This document shows positions 1-10,699 of a stretch of DNA of 64,000 nt, in pieces (the first letter of the stretch is position 1; each line of letters starts with the position of its first letter). This DNA comes from Monocercomonoides exilis (taxonomy: Eukaryota; Preaxostyla; Oxymonadida; Polymastigidae). The notes below the pieces were generated by a model. It saw nothing but the letters and a program-made list of their open reading frames with translations. It was not told where the DNA came from and searched no databases. Location: assembly GCA_001643675.2 (NCBI GenBank), contig LSRY02000003.1, positions 982,001-1,046,000 of the forward strand, read 5' to 3'. A program made the translations under genes and the position numbers.

Positions 1-3000
1 GCAACTAATGGAAGGGGCAATGATGTGTTCTTCAATGGCAGCAGCATCACCCAATCTCCTTTCCAGCAATGTGGATCAACAACAGAATCAAAAAGAGTCT
101 GGAATAATGGACAAGCAGATAATACCGTGTATAATGGCTGGCTTCCGATCATCGACCAGAACAAAATAGTCTCAAATGGTGGAAGTGATGTCGATGCCTG
201 TGGCAAAACACAGCAAAGTCCATGTGCCACAGTGGAGTATGCTCTCGGATGCGTTGCTCCCTTCAGCGATGCCTCCCTCTCTCTTCTCATATCCACTTTC
301 ACTCCCACAAAGACTCTCACATTCCGTGCCCCAAATACAAGAATCACAGGAAATGGCACAGATACCACCATTATCGCCTCCAGTGGCATTCACCAACCAC
401 AAAACCCACATTCACAGTCATCACAAACAACATCATCATTTTCTTCATTTTCATCAATATCAGCATCTTCTTCACCAGATCCATCTGCCTCGTCTGCCCT
501 CTTCCAACAGACCCAGGGCTCCCTCACAATTTCTGCCCTCGCCCTCGCCCACAACTCCACAAATCCCATCACCCCCATCCTCTTCCACCTCTCCCAAAAC
601 TCCCCTTCCCTCAACCTCAACACAACCACCATCACCGGAACAACCTCCATAACAATAAAAACACCCCTCTTCTTCCTCACTGCTGGCTCCCTCGCCCTCA
701 ACCACACAGCAATCACCAGTCTCGCCCTCAACAGTCAAAGCATCTTCCACCTCACCTCCCTCATCGCTCCTCTCACCCTCAACTCCTCCAACATCACCCA
801 CATCACCTCCACAGCCTCCCCCACCAGCTGTGTCCTCTCCTCTGCCACCTCCCCTGCCCTCTCCCTCTCCCTCGCCAACTGCACCATCACAAACATCAAC
901 TCAGCTCCACAAAACCAACAGACTGCCACAGATGGCGGGTGCATCTCATTCGCCTCATCTGCCCCTGCCAACTCCTTTTCAGTGAGTGACACAATCTTCT
1001 CCACCTGCTCTGTGAGCGAGGATACAAGTTCTGGAGGAAGAGGCGGTGCTCTCATGATCGAGTTCAATGAAGGCTCACAAGTGTCAGAATCCTCCTTTTC
1101 CATAACCAATATTGTGTTTTCAGCCAACAAAGCGAGTGTTGGAAGAGATATGTATTTTGTGTGTGAATCATTTGTCGCTTCTGTGAAAGAGCCCTTGTTC
1201 GCCTTCATGAGAAGCATCACTCAGAAAGACAACTCAGTTGTTGGACATGACAGAACAGAGGCATTTGGCGATTGGGACGTTGATTTGTTCATATTTTTTG
1301 ACGGTTTCTTTGATGATACAATATATGTTGATGGAACATCTGGAGTGGAGAGGGCATATTGTGGACTGGAGAAGGTGCCGTGTTTGAATGTGAATTATGG
1401 GATGGAGCGTTTGAAAAAAACGCTGAATGTTAAAGAGGAGATTGTTGTGTGCGAAAAATCGTCTTTAACTGGATGTGTGGATGTGGGGGAAATGTGTGTG
1501 AAAGCAAAAACTGAGGCAATTGTGGAAATTGAATGCCAAGGACAAGTGAGTGGATCAGAAGTCTGTATTCTGAAATCATCATCTCTGACAGAAATGGAGT
1601 TCATTGGAATTGTTATTCCATCGAGTTTTAACAGAACAATCACATCAGTGATTGAATCAAATACTCAAAATGGTGAATTGCGCATGAAGAACTGCGCAAT
1701 GAGTGTGATTGGAGGGAAGGGAAACACAATTGGGTTTTTCTTGATCAAATCAACAGGGAAGATGATTGAACTGGATTCTGTCACGATATCAGATGTAAAA
1801 TCCACTGTTTCATTGTTTTCAATTTCGCTTTCGTCTGGAAATGTGAATGATCAGAACTACAAGATGAAACTGTTGAATTGCACACTGGAAGGTTTAGAGA
1901 TTGATGGAGGTGAAGAGGCAACAGTGTTTGGAGGGAGTGTGGGAGTTTGGATGGTGATGAATGGAAGTACAATTGATGGGGCATTGTCGGAGAAGAGCAA
2001 AGAAGGAGGAGCACTGAAGATAGTGTTGAGTGCAGAAGGATACATTACAATTGAAGAGAGCTCATTTGTTGGATGTGTTTGTGAGAATATGAGTGAGGGA
2101 GGTAAAGGAGGAGGGATATATCTGGATTGCAGTTCATATGAAGAAGCATTTCAACTTTCATCGATATCATTTTCTGGATGCTCAGCAACAGTTGGGAAGA
2201 ACATGTTTGTGAAGAGTGGGAATCTGGTAAACAGTGTGAATGCAGAGCGTTTTGCATTTGATTGTTCAGATTTCGAAGAGGATGGGAATGCATTTGTTGG
2301 GGAAGATGGGAAATATGGAGAAATGGATCTGCGAGTGTTTCTTGTTTCTTTGAAGTGGATGGCTGTGTCTGTATCGACTGGTGGACACGACACATTGGGA
2401 TGTGGAAGTGAAATATTCCCATGTGAATCGATGAAAAGTGGAATTGACCACATTGACAGAAGTGGGACAGAAGGAGAAAGGAAAGTGAAAGTGAAAGATG
2501 AAGTGACAGTTGAAGATATTTATTCCTTCACAGATGCACTTGCGATTGATGGATGTGTGAATGAGGGAGATGAAACCAAGCACAAGCCAATTCATTTTGA
2601 AGGTCCAATCAAAGGGAATTCTGCATCATCTGTTATTTCATCAATTCAGCCACTCGGCTTGTTATCTTTGAAGTTACAGATTCCAAGTCAATTTGAGCCA
2701 AATATGAATACGCTGATCTCATCGAGTGGGATTCTTCAGCTCGTTAACTGTTTATTTGAAATTCAATCAGCAACAAATATTATTCAATATTCGTTGATAA
2801 CCACAACAAGTGGAAGTTGCACATTGAATGGATGCAGTTTGGCGGATTGTTCGTTTGTCATATCTCCATTGGTATTAGCTTCTTCTGTTATATTTGAAAA
2901 CATCAACTTTACAAGTATTGCAAACACTGGAAGCGGTGAAGGAGGTGTTGCAAAAGTGATATTGCAAGGGAATGAAGATTTGATCATTAGATCAACAAAT

Positions 3001-6000
3001 GCATCTTCTTGTTCGCTTTCAACAGGAAATGGAAAAGGAGGATTCTTGTATTTGGATTGTCAAAATTGTTTGAATGAAAATCCATTTATTTTTGATACTG
3101 GCGTAACATTTGAGAACAACAATGCAACTTTTGGAAAGAATATGTTCATTTTGGGAAAGGATTTTAATTCTTCTGTAACAAATGAGTCATTTGCCTTCGA
3201 TTATTTATCAATGATAAATGATGACAATTTGTTTGTGGGAAGTGATAACTTTCACTCAAACAAAGATTTGTTCATGTTTCTGATTCCATACAACTCAATG
3301 GAGATATTTATCTCATCAGAAGGATTTGATGTGGCGCGTTGTGGAAGTGAGGAAGAGCCATGCAAAACGATGTGGAAAGGGATGAAAAATGTGGAAAAGG
3401 AGATTGGAAATAAAACAATTCAAATATCAGGATCAACAATTATTCAAGATTCATTCAACATGTCCAATTATCAGATCAAAAAGGGTGTAAAGATGGGAGA
3501 GGAAGATACAAAAGCAATGTTGAATTTTGAAAAGGCAATTGGAAGTCAACTGGAATATATCATGGTGAATGATGTTCATCTTGAATTGGCAAATATCAAA
3601 CTGCAACTGTCATCTGGGTTTGGCAACTCAGCCAAAACGATTATTTCAAATAAAAATGGAGATTTGGTGATAAGTGGATGTTCATTCTATTCAGAAGCAG
3701 GAGTGAACAATGGATTTGATTGTGTATTTGTGGATGCGATTGGAGGCAGTGTGGAAGTGAACGATTTGTCAATTGAATTGTGCAATGTTGGAAACAGCAT
3801 TTTTGTCATTCATGATGCTGGAGTTTCTTGTTATTTCTTGAATGTTCGAGTGGAATTGTTGAATGAAAGTGGAGGTTGCATTTTATCGATCAAGAAATCT
3901 GAACAAGGATTGAAGATAAATGAAGGAGTAAATGAAGATGGTGCAAATATTGAGATTGGCAATTCATCATTTTCAGGAGTGAAGAGAAGTGACAATGGAC
4001 CAAGCATTTTAGAATCGAAGAGTGACAAAAAGATAGATTTGGTTGTGAAGGAGAGCAACATTACAGAAGACAAATCAGAAAAAAGTGAAAAAGGAGGTGC
4101 AATATACTTCACATTGGGATCGTCTGGTTCAATGAAGATGATTGACTCAACAATCACTAATTGCAATTGCAGTATTAGTGAAGGGAAAGGAGGAGGGGTG
4201 TATCTGGCAACAGATGAAAGAGGAGAATTGAATTTTTCATTTGTGGGTATGAAATTCAGTGCAAACACAGCAAAAGTGGGGAATGATATTTTCATTGAAT
4301 GCTTCAACATCACATCGCAGATCGATGAAACCCAATTTCAATTTGATCTTCGAGAGAATCATTATTCACGAATTAATGCGATATATGGAATTGATAGTTG
4401 CGAACACAAAGAAGATACAGATCTGATTGATTTTGTAACGATTCATCAGAGTGATACAATTGTTGTGAGCAGTGCGGTTGGATCGAATGACAGACAATGT
4501 GGAACAAATGCTCTTCCATGTGATTCAATTGAGCATGGGCTGGTGCATCTGACATCTGAATATGTGAGTCTATTGTATGTTGACGCTGAGAGTGTGATTG
4601 GAAGAGAAATAAATCTGGAGGAGATGAGTTTGAGCTCGAAAAGCAGAGGTTTGTGTGAAGTTGAAGTGAAATCAGGAATTGAAAGAACGAGAGAGACTTT
4701 GATTTCAACAAGAGAAACAGTCTCATTGGTGAGAGTGAACTTTGTATTTGATTCGAATTTCATCTCTTCTCATGAATCATTTATATCACCAGAAGGAGGA
4801 ATCCTTGAAGTGATGAATTGTTCATTCAGTTCAAAACTACTGGTGGAAGATGGAAATGCAGAATTTGCAAACATTCCATTTCGCATAATTTATATGGAAA
4901 AAGGAGAATTACAACTCGATGGATGCACAATATCAAATCTTATTCTTCATGAATCTGCATTATTTCTCTCATCACCACTTTCATCAGTAATCGATTCATT
5001 AACGATTTGCCATTCGACAATTTCAAAATCTCTGGTAGATATTAATGAGTGCGGGCAATTGAAAATTGATAGACTGCTTGCTGAAAATATCACAGTTGAT
5101 GGAAATGAAGAATCATTGATATATTGCCTGTCAATGAAAAAGACAATTCAATTGGCAAATTGCACAATGGAGAAAACAACTTCAAAGGCCACAAAAGGTA
5201 AATTGATGAAAATGGAGAGTTGCGCAGATGTGAAAATGGACAGCTGCATTTTTGATGGGAGTTCAAAGGAAAGAAATGAAAAGAATTCAAATACAGAAGA
5301 AGAGATGTGCAGATGGGAAGGTTCTCTTGTGGATGTTGTGAAGAGTTCTGTGATAGTGAAAGATACAACAATTTCGAATTCATCAGAAGGTGGAATAACA
5401 ATGAGTGGAGGAAGTGTGATAATTGAGATGGGGTTATTTGAGAACAATAATCCATCGATTGAAGGATATCCATCATTGAGAAGAAATATCATCTGCTCTG
5501 ATTCAGGAACGTTGAATGTGATGAGTTTGAAGGGAGGAGATGGAGTTTTGCCAAATGCATCACTTTGTATGTTGAATGAAGGGTGCAGTTTTGAAGGGAT
5601 TGTTTCAGAGAGAGATTCATCATTCTTCATTCCTGATCTTGAGAGTGTGGAAGCAAAAGAAGAGTCACACAGAATGAAGCTGACATTCAAAGGATTTCTT
5701 CTTGTTCCATGCAATCTGTCATTCTCAGTTGTGAAGAGGAAGGGAGAAGAGAAAGAGATTGAACATTATGATTTTGATATGGAAGGATTCTTGTCAGAAA
5801 GAGAAGCAGAAGGAAGTGTGGCAAGAGATCTTATCAGCAGTTGTGGAGATGATGTTGAGGTGAGTGTTCATATTTTGTTTGGGAATTCAAATTCTCCTTC
5901 ATCAACAAATTCATTCATTCTGAAGAACAGAAGTGAGGTTGAACCAAAAGGAGATGAAAAACTCGTTGAAGGAGGAAAAGAAGGAAAATCTTATTGGTTG

Positions 6001-7350
6001 TTGATTGTGATTGTGCTTGTTGTGATATTGTTTATTATTCTGATAGGATTTGTTGTTGTATCAATTCGATGGAGAAAGGCAAAGAATGAGAACAAAGATC
6101 TGAGAGAGATTGTGAACGATAACATCAGAAAAGATCCGAAGGCATTTGAAATGGTGACGATGGAGATGTCGCCTGAGGAGCAGTGGAGGAGGGCAGAGAG
6201 GGAGGCAGAGAAGAACAATGAAGAGAGGATAAAGAAGGGAATTTATGGAAAGAAAATGCATCATTCTGAGTCTTCGGAATATCTTTTGGCTGAAAGTGGA
6301 TCAACGGAATACATTTTTGGAAAAGATTCTGATAAAAATGGAGAATGGGATTTGGAGAAGGAAGAAGAAACGAGAAAACAAACTCCATCACTATCAATCT
6401 CATCAGCAGATACAGACACAACATTTGTTCGGAGAGAGGATCTGTGCCCCACCACTTCATCGATGTCGAATCTGGTGGATGCAATGGCCTGTTCATCGCC
6501 TTATGAAAAGCTGATTGTGGATCTGCGAGATTCGTTGTTCATGTTGCTTCATGGGAGGAGTGAGAAGAAAGATCTGGCGATTGGCACATTGAAGGAGAGG
6601 GAGGTGACAGGAGCGCAGATGCTGTTCTGGGTGGCGAATGGAGCTTTGCACTCGCTTGAAGATGAGGAAGACGAACTTCCCTCTTTGCGAGAGCTGAGTC
6701 CGCACATTGTGCTGTTCTCGGAGCACATGGTGATCTGCATTGCGCTCCACTCCGACTGCTCCTCTTCATCTGATGATTCGGATTCTTCCTCAATCTCATC
6801 ATCAACCACGATTGTGACATCTGCAAGTGATGGTGGTGATGATGATGATGATGAAAGTGATTCTCTTCCACCATCAGCGTTTGAGGATGAGGAGGATAAG
6901 TGGAAGGAGTGCTTGAGGTGGAAGGCGCCAGAGCTGGTGATGAACAAGAAGATGGGAGCAACAGAGAAGTCTGTGGCATTCTCGATTGGGATGATGCTGT
7001 GGGAGTGTGTGACACTCGAGATCCCGTTTGGAGAATACGAAGGGGAAGTGGCAGGGCAGAAGATTGCTGATGGAGAGAAGCCGGATGAGAGGGGGGTTGA
7101 AGAGAGCGGATTGAAGAATGTGGTGAATGCGTGTCTGTCAGCAGAGCCATCGAAAAGGCCGACACTCACTGAAGTGAAGAAAGAGTTGGTTGGGCTGTTT
7201 CCTTCTGGGACATTTGTTGTGTCGATGACAGATGCCATCATGCTTGAAGAAAGCAGTGAAGAGCAGGATGAAGACAGAGGGAGCAAAGAATGTGAAAAAG
7301 AAGGGAAAATGGAAGTGAATGAGATGAAAGACAAGTTTGGCAATGGATGA
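1..7350 (+). CDS. Surface protein A: beta-helix repeat ectodomain, one membrane span, cytoplasmic pseudokinase (5' end outside window)
   Basis: The frame is open from base 1, so the N-terminus lies outside the window and no start codon is assigned. It aligns end to end with surface protein B from 20258 onward. The ectodomain has about five large modules, each opening with a CGxxxxPC motif (CGKTQQSPC, CGLEKVPC, CGSEIFPC, CGSEEEPC, CGTNALPC). Inside each are GGxGGxxY/L motifs followed by an FSxN..VGxxMF motif, the pattern of chlamydial Pmp-like or pectin-lyase-like beta-helices. A hydrophobic span at about 5992-6054 is followed by basic residues (RWRKAK), so the C-terminal 430 or so residues should be cytoplasmic. 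That tail ends in a kinase-like fold: LRELSPHIVLF in place of the HRD loop, RWKAPELV (APE), SIGMMLWEC and CLSAEPSKRPTL. The lysine of VAIK, the catalytic Asp (Glu here), the loop Asn and DFG are not visible, so it is probably inactive. AATAAA lies 28 nt after the TGA. Confidence 0.9.
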   Translation, partial: ATNGRGNDVFFNGSSITQSPFQQCGSTTESKRVWNNGQADNTVYNGWLPIIDQNKIVSNGGSDVDACGKTQQSPCATVEYALGCVAPFSDASLSLLISTFTPTKTLTFRAPNTRITGNGTDTTIIASSGIHQPQNPHSQSSQTTSSFSSFSSISASSSPDPSASSALFQQTQGSLTISALALAHNSTNPITPILFHLSQNSPSLNLNTTTITGTTSITIKTPLFFLTAGSLALNHTAITSLALNSQSIFHLTSLIAPLTLNSSNITHITSTASPTSCVLSSATSPALSLSLANCTITNINSAPQNQQTATDGGCISFASSAPANSFSVSDTIFSTCSVSEDTSSGGRGGALMIEFNEGSQVSESSFSITNIVFSANKASVGRDMYFVCESFVASVKEPLFAFMRSITQKDNSVVGHDRTEAFGDWDVDLFIFFDGFFDDTIYVDGTSGVERAYCGLEKVPCLNVNYGMERLKKTLNVKEEIVVCEKSSLTGCVDVGEMCVKAKTEAIVEIECQGQVSGSEVCILKSSSLTEMEFIGIVIPSSFNRTITSVIESNTQNGELRMKNCAMSVIGGKGNTIGFFLIKSTGKMIELDSVTISDVKSTVSLFSISLSSGNVNDQNYKMKLLNCTLEGLEIDGGEEATVFGGSVGVWMVMNGSTIDGALSEKSKEGGALKIVLSAEGYITIEESSFVGCVCENMSEGGKGGGIYLDCSSYEEAFQLSSISFSGCSATVGKNMFVKSGNLVNSVNAERFAFDCSDFEEDGNAFVGEDGKYGEMDLRVFLVSLKWMAVSVSTGGHDTLGCGSEIFPCESMKSGIDHIDRSGTEGERKVKVKDEVTVEDIYSFTDALAIDGCVNEGDETKHKPIHFEGPIKGNSASSVISSIQPLGLLSLKLQIPSQFEPNMNTLISSSGILQLVNCLFEIQSATNIIQYSLITTTSGSCTLNGCSLADCSFVISPLVLASSVIFENINFTSIANTGSGEGGVAKVILQGNEDLIIRSTNASSCSLSTGNGKGGFLYLDCQNCLNENPFIFDTGVTFENNNATFGKNMFILGKDFNSSVTNESFAFDYLSMINDDNLFVGSDNFHSNKDLFMFLIPYNSMEIFISSEGFDVARCGSEEEPCKTMWKGMKNVEKEIGNKTIQISGSTIIQDSFNMSNYQIKKGVKMGEEDTKAMLNFEKAIGSQLEYIMVNDVHLELANIKLQLSSGFGNSAKTIISNKNGDLVISGCSFYSEAGVNNGFDCVFVDAIGGSVEVNDLSIELCNVGNSIFVIHDAGVSCYFLNVRVELLNESGGCILSIKKSEQGLKINEGVNEDGANIEIGNSSFSGVKRSDNGPSILESKSDKKIDLVVKESNITEDKSEKSEKGGAIYFTLGSSGSMKMIDSTITNCNCSISEGKGGGVYLATDERGELNFSFVGMKFSANTAKVGNDIFIECFNITSQIDETQFQFDLRENHYSRINAIYGIDSCEHKEDTDLIDFVTIHQSDTIVVSSAVGSNDRQCGTNALPCDSIEHGLVHLTSEYVSLLYVDAESVIGREINLEEMSLSSKSRGLCEVEVKSGIERTRETLISTRETVSLVRVNFVFDSNFISSHESFISPEGGILEVMNCSFSSKLLVEDGNAEFANIPFRIIYMEKGELQLDGCTISNLILHESALFLSSPLSSVIDSLTICHSTISKSLVDINECGQLKIDRLLAENITVDGNEESLIYCLSMKKTIQLANCTMEKTTSKATKGKLMKMESCADVKMDSCIFDGSSKERNEKNSNTEEEMCRWEGSLVDVVKSSVIVKDTTISNSSEGGITMSGGSVIIEMGLFENNNPSIEGYPSLRRNIICSDSGTLNVMSLKGGDGVLPNASLCMLNEGCSFEGIVSERDSSFFIPDLESVEAKEESHRMKLTFKGFLLVPCNLSFSVVKRKGEEKEIEHYDFDMEGFLSEREAEGSVARDLISSCGDDVEVSVHILFGNSNSPSSTNSFILKNRSEVEPKGDEKLVEGGKEGKSYWLLIVIVLVVILFIILIGFVVVSIRWRKAKNENKDLREIVNDNIRKDPKAFEMVTMEMSPEEQWRRAEREAEKNNEERIKKGIYGKKMHHSESSEYLLAESGSTEYIFGKDSDKNGEWDLEKEEETRKQTPSLSISSADTDTTFVRREDLCPTTSSMSNLVDAMACSSPYEKLIVDLRDSLFMLLHGRSEKKDLAIGTLKEREVTGAQMLFWVANGALHSLEDEEDELPSLRELSPHIVLFSEHMVICIALHSDCSSSSDDSDSSSISSSTTIVTSASDGGDDDDDESDSLPPSAFEDEEDKWKECLRWKAPELVMNKKMGATEKSVAFSIGMMLWECVTLEIPFGEYEGEVAGQKIADGEKPDERGVEESGLKNVVNACLSAEPSKRPTLTEVKKELVGLFPSGTFVVSMTDAIMLEESSEEQDEDRGSKECEKEGKMEVNEMKDKFGNG

Positions 7351-7572
7351 GAGATGAAAACAAGAAATAAGTTCAAAAATAAATGTTTAATAAGAATGAT
7401 AGTTTTTTCATCACGTTTGCTGAGATTTTGATTAAAATTAAAATAGACTTTAATAAGTTTTGATATATATGTGATGGTAAGTTGAAGGCTAATGGTGATG
7501 TGAATTTTGAGATTTGAATGTTTTAAAGTGAGTGTAAGATGATTTTTTATGGATGACTTTTGAAAACTTTTT
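7351..7572 (+). repeat. 3' flank of surface gene A, duplicated downstream of gene B
   Basis: These bases are nearly identical to 27649-27870 and include the same AATAAA (7378-7383). The gene and at least 220 bp of its downstream DNA were therefore duplicated together. Homology stops abruptly near 7572 where a transposon sits, and resumes for about 110 bp from about 9581. Confidence 0.9.
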
Positions 7573-7691
7573 CTTTATAGGATCATATTTTTATTACATC
7601 CTATTTTTTTTAAAATCAATTATTTAGCCACCTACATTTCGATTAATTAATAGTTTTTTTTTTGTATTTAAGAAAAATTTTATCAACTGAA

Positions 7692-7795
7692 TAAATACAT
7701 TTAAATGCATAACCTGTTTCTTATGGGAGGGAATGGGGCGGTTTAAAGCCTCCCGTTGAAATTCTATCAGTAACAGGTTGGTTCAAATGTATTTA
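7692..7795. repeat. 104-bp nested inverted repeat
   Basis: Three stems nest in order. TAAATACATTT pairs with AAATGTATTTA at the ends, AACCTGTT (7711) pairs with AACAGGTT (7772), and GGGAGG (7725) pairs with CCTCCC (7749). It lies inside the pogo-like insertion just upstream of the transposase remnant. It could be a small foldback MITE, a structured RNA, or part of the transposon's subterminal region. Confidence 0.6.
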
Positions 7796-7908
7796 ACACA
7801 AAAAAATATGCATTTAATGTGCAAAAAATAAAATTTCAATTTTCATTGAAATTTATAATTATAAAATAAATAAATTGGCTTAATGATCATAACCCAAAAT
7901 AATAAAAA

Positions 7909-9501
7909 ATGGAAAAGGAAGTTGCAAGGAAATCTACTGTGGGTCAGCTGAAGCTGCGGGAGGCGATACTATCATTCATATATCGGCAATTTTTAAATCC
8001 ACTGGAGCGAATGGTACATATTGTTAACGATGGAACTGTGCGTATGGTGGATGCAAACAACAGCAAAAAATTCTGCAAAATTTGAATCAAGCATGCGGTG
8101 AAGGTTGTTTGGCAAGGATGATAGGTATTTGAAATTGGAAGACCTGCTGTGGAAATTGGCGAAAAAGAGCAAACATTGCTGGACGAAACAAAAATTGAAT
8201 CACTGTCTGGAGCAAGCTTAACCATCAAGAAAATGCGTGAACTGGTTTGCATAAATATTCTTTGAAATGTATTAATTAATATCAAACGGATCAAAAACAT
8301 TGTTTATGTTTGTCAACCAGAAAACAAGCCAGATGTCAAAGCTTCTGCGTCAGTTGCATACGATTTCATCAAAAGACATCCACAGCTGAAGACTTCAAAG
8401 CTTAAAATTGTTTTGGCAACCAGGTTTACCGTTTCATGCAAACAAGTTCTGAGGACTTGGAATGACATGCTCAATGGATTTCATCAGAACAACAGTTATA
8501 ACAACACCCTTATCTTCAAATTGGACGAGAAATCACTCAGGGTTCCTGATAGCTCCAATCGAAATGTTGAATATCCAACAAACGAAAAATAAGCTTTCAC
8601 AAAATCTGCAGCACGAATAACATGATCCACATTGATTGCGTCGATTGCTTCTGATGGTCAATAACTGAAGGAAGTGATACTGCGGATAAGTCATAGACTT
8701 CCTGATGACTTGAAGCCTCTTCAGTCTTCAAATTTTGAGATTTGGCTGAACAAATGCGGATGGATGGAATCTTCAACATTAAGGAAGAATGCACTTTCAA
8801 TTCTTCTCCTGTCAATCAAAGATAGAAGGCAACGCATGTCACTCGACGAATAGCACTGCTTGCTTCTAATCGACTGCCACATTTCTCGAGCTGATCCAAC
8901 AGTCTGGCGAGAGTTCAAAAAAGAAAATGTGAATGCAGTGACATTCGTCCATCACAGCACATACATCTCTCAGCCACTTGGCCAAGGCATATTTGCAGTT
9001 CTGAAGTCAAAAATGAGTTCTCGGTACGAAGCATCTTCGTCGTCGTCTTCAGCAGCGAAATGAACAGCTCTTGTTGAAGCTCTACAACAATCAATTCATT
9101 CGGCGCTATCACCTTCTGCCATCAAAAAAGCATTCAAATGCAGCGGAGTGCTGAAAGACTCGTCTGGGGCAGTTCTTATGAAGCTACCTCCATCATCCAC
9201 TTATCCTCTTCCTTCACATAAAAATCGATTTGACTTCTACGGCAGAGAAATAACAGAAGAAATGGTGCTAAATGAGTGGGATAATTATTTGAAAAAGAAA
9301 AGTGAAATGGAAAATGAAAAAGAAAACATTTCAGATGAAGAAAATGATGAAACAATGAATTTCACAAAAAAGTTGAAAAGAAAATACAAAATACTTCAAG
9401 ATGAGAACGATATAGAGAAAGAATCATCGGATGAAATTGAACGAGGAAAGGGAAAAAGAAAAGTCATTCACAAATTTGATTCGAGTTTTGAATTTTTTTG
9501 A
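7909..9501 (+). pseudogene. pogo/Tigger-like DDE transposase, degraded
   Basis: Shifting frames give an N-terminal CENP-B-type helix-turn-helix segment (GRPAVEIGEKEQTLLDE..TIKKMREL), then a FIKRHPQLKTSKLK segment and the first catalytic motif (IFKLDEKSLRV). The second motif is LLIDCHISRADPTVW, followed by the diagnostic SQPLGQGIFAVLKSKM, equivalent to LLQPLDVGVFGPLK in DDE_1 transposases. The tail is acidic and lysine-rich. In-frame stops TAA (about 8590), TGA, TAA, TAG (about 8850) and TGA (9061) interrupt it, along with at least one frameshift, so it cannot make a transposase. Most of these stops are one C-to-T change away from a Gln or Arg codon. Confidence 0.8.
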
Positions 9502-9580
9502 TTTTTTTTTTTTGAATTTTTCATTTCGAAAAATTTGGGTACTAATAAAAAAAAGAACACTAATAAAAATATGACACTTT

Positions 9581-10699
9581 TCAAATTAAAACAAATCATA
9601 CACAAACATGAAAAAAGAATTTGAGAAATTATATTTTTATCCAGCAAAGGAAAATGTTTTCTTGAAGTAGAAGAATTAGAAAACAATAAAACAACCTTTA
9701 AAAGAATATTATTCTCGCTTTAAAAAAAGTTCTATTGTATTCTTGGCATATGGGACAAAATTTTTTGCTTTAAAATATTGTTCCATTCGACACTCTTAAA
9801 TATTTTTGTCATTAATAAAAATTATCTTCTTTTTTTCATGGGAATGAAAGACATATAATGATAAGGTTGAAAAAAAAAGCATGGAACAAATCTCAAATTT
9901 TTTCTTAAATGCAAGAATTTTGCCCCATTTCACAACTTTTTGAAACATTCAGAAACTCATTTTTATTCGGATTTTCTCCAATAAATAATATTAATGTAAC
10001 ATAATAAACATATAAGGGGTGAATTTTTCGTTTTTGTCACTGACACCAAAAATTATTCAAAATGGGGGAAAATACAAATTTTCAAGCTTTTTGTGCACAA
10101 AGCATGAAAAAATTATATAGCTCATAACTTAATTTAGCTTTCTTAGATTTCAAAATAAATTTGATTTTCATATCCGTATACAGGCATCGTTGAAATCAAA
10201 ACATGAAGTTTTTCACATATCGCGAATGTCAAAAAATGAACCCATTTTTATTGTGTTTTTTGATCACAAAAAGTTCATCTAGAATGCATAATTTTACATG
10301 AAAATGCCTCAAGTCAAATATCATGTCCCAAATGAGAATTTTTACATTCGAAAAAACAAAATTTGCATGCAAAATAGTAATATATGCATTCATATCAATT
10401 ATTGTTTAAAACCTTACAAAAGTCTATTCACTTTCTCATGAAATTATGTGAAAGTTTTTTTTTTTTTTTTTGAATAAGAGGAAGAAGCACGTTTGCAAAT
10501 TCCCTTCCAACCAAAAACGCTGTATATGGGTACAATATGGTGATATGAGATTTTTCTTTTTCCAACATAAAGACAATTTTTATGAATTATAATGTTGTTG
10601 TGTGGTGCCATTTTTTCAACGAAAATTGTTTGCAACAAAATATAATTTTTTGAAAAATCTCTCTCTTTCATATATTTATGGGTTTGATCGAAACAAAAA
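9581..10699. other. AT-rich intergenic DNA
   Basis: The first 110 bp are homologous to the flank of surface gene B (about 27885-28000). The rest is AT-rich sequence with homopolymer runs and no supported gene. Confidence 0.6.

Larger units (their letters stand above)
7573..9580 (+). mobile_element. Decayed pogo/Tigger-like DNA transposon
   Basis: The boundaries come from comparing the two duplicated gene flanks. The B copy (27870 onward) runs straight from the GAAAACTTTTT segment into the ACAAATCATA..CAAACATGAAAAAAG segment, whereas here about 2.0 kb lies between them. The edges carry short imperfect inverted repeats sharing CATATTTTTATTA (about 7584 and, inverted, about 9561-9574). The interior holds a broken pogo-family transposase. 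The insertion is therefore younger than the duplication, or was lost from the B copy. Confidence 0.7.

Noticed and set aside
6539-7376. Long minus-strand open frames opposite the 3' ends of genes A and B (also 26843-27674)
   Set aside because: They mirror the biased codon use of the sense strand, have Ser/His/Pro repeats and no domain. The plus strand has clear protein similarity between paralogues.
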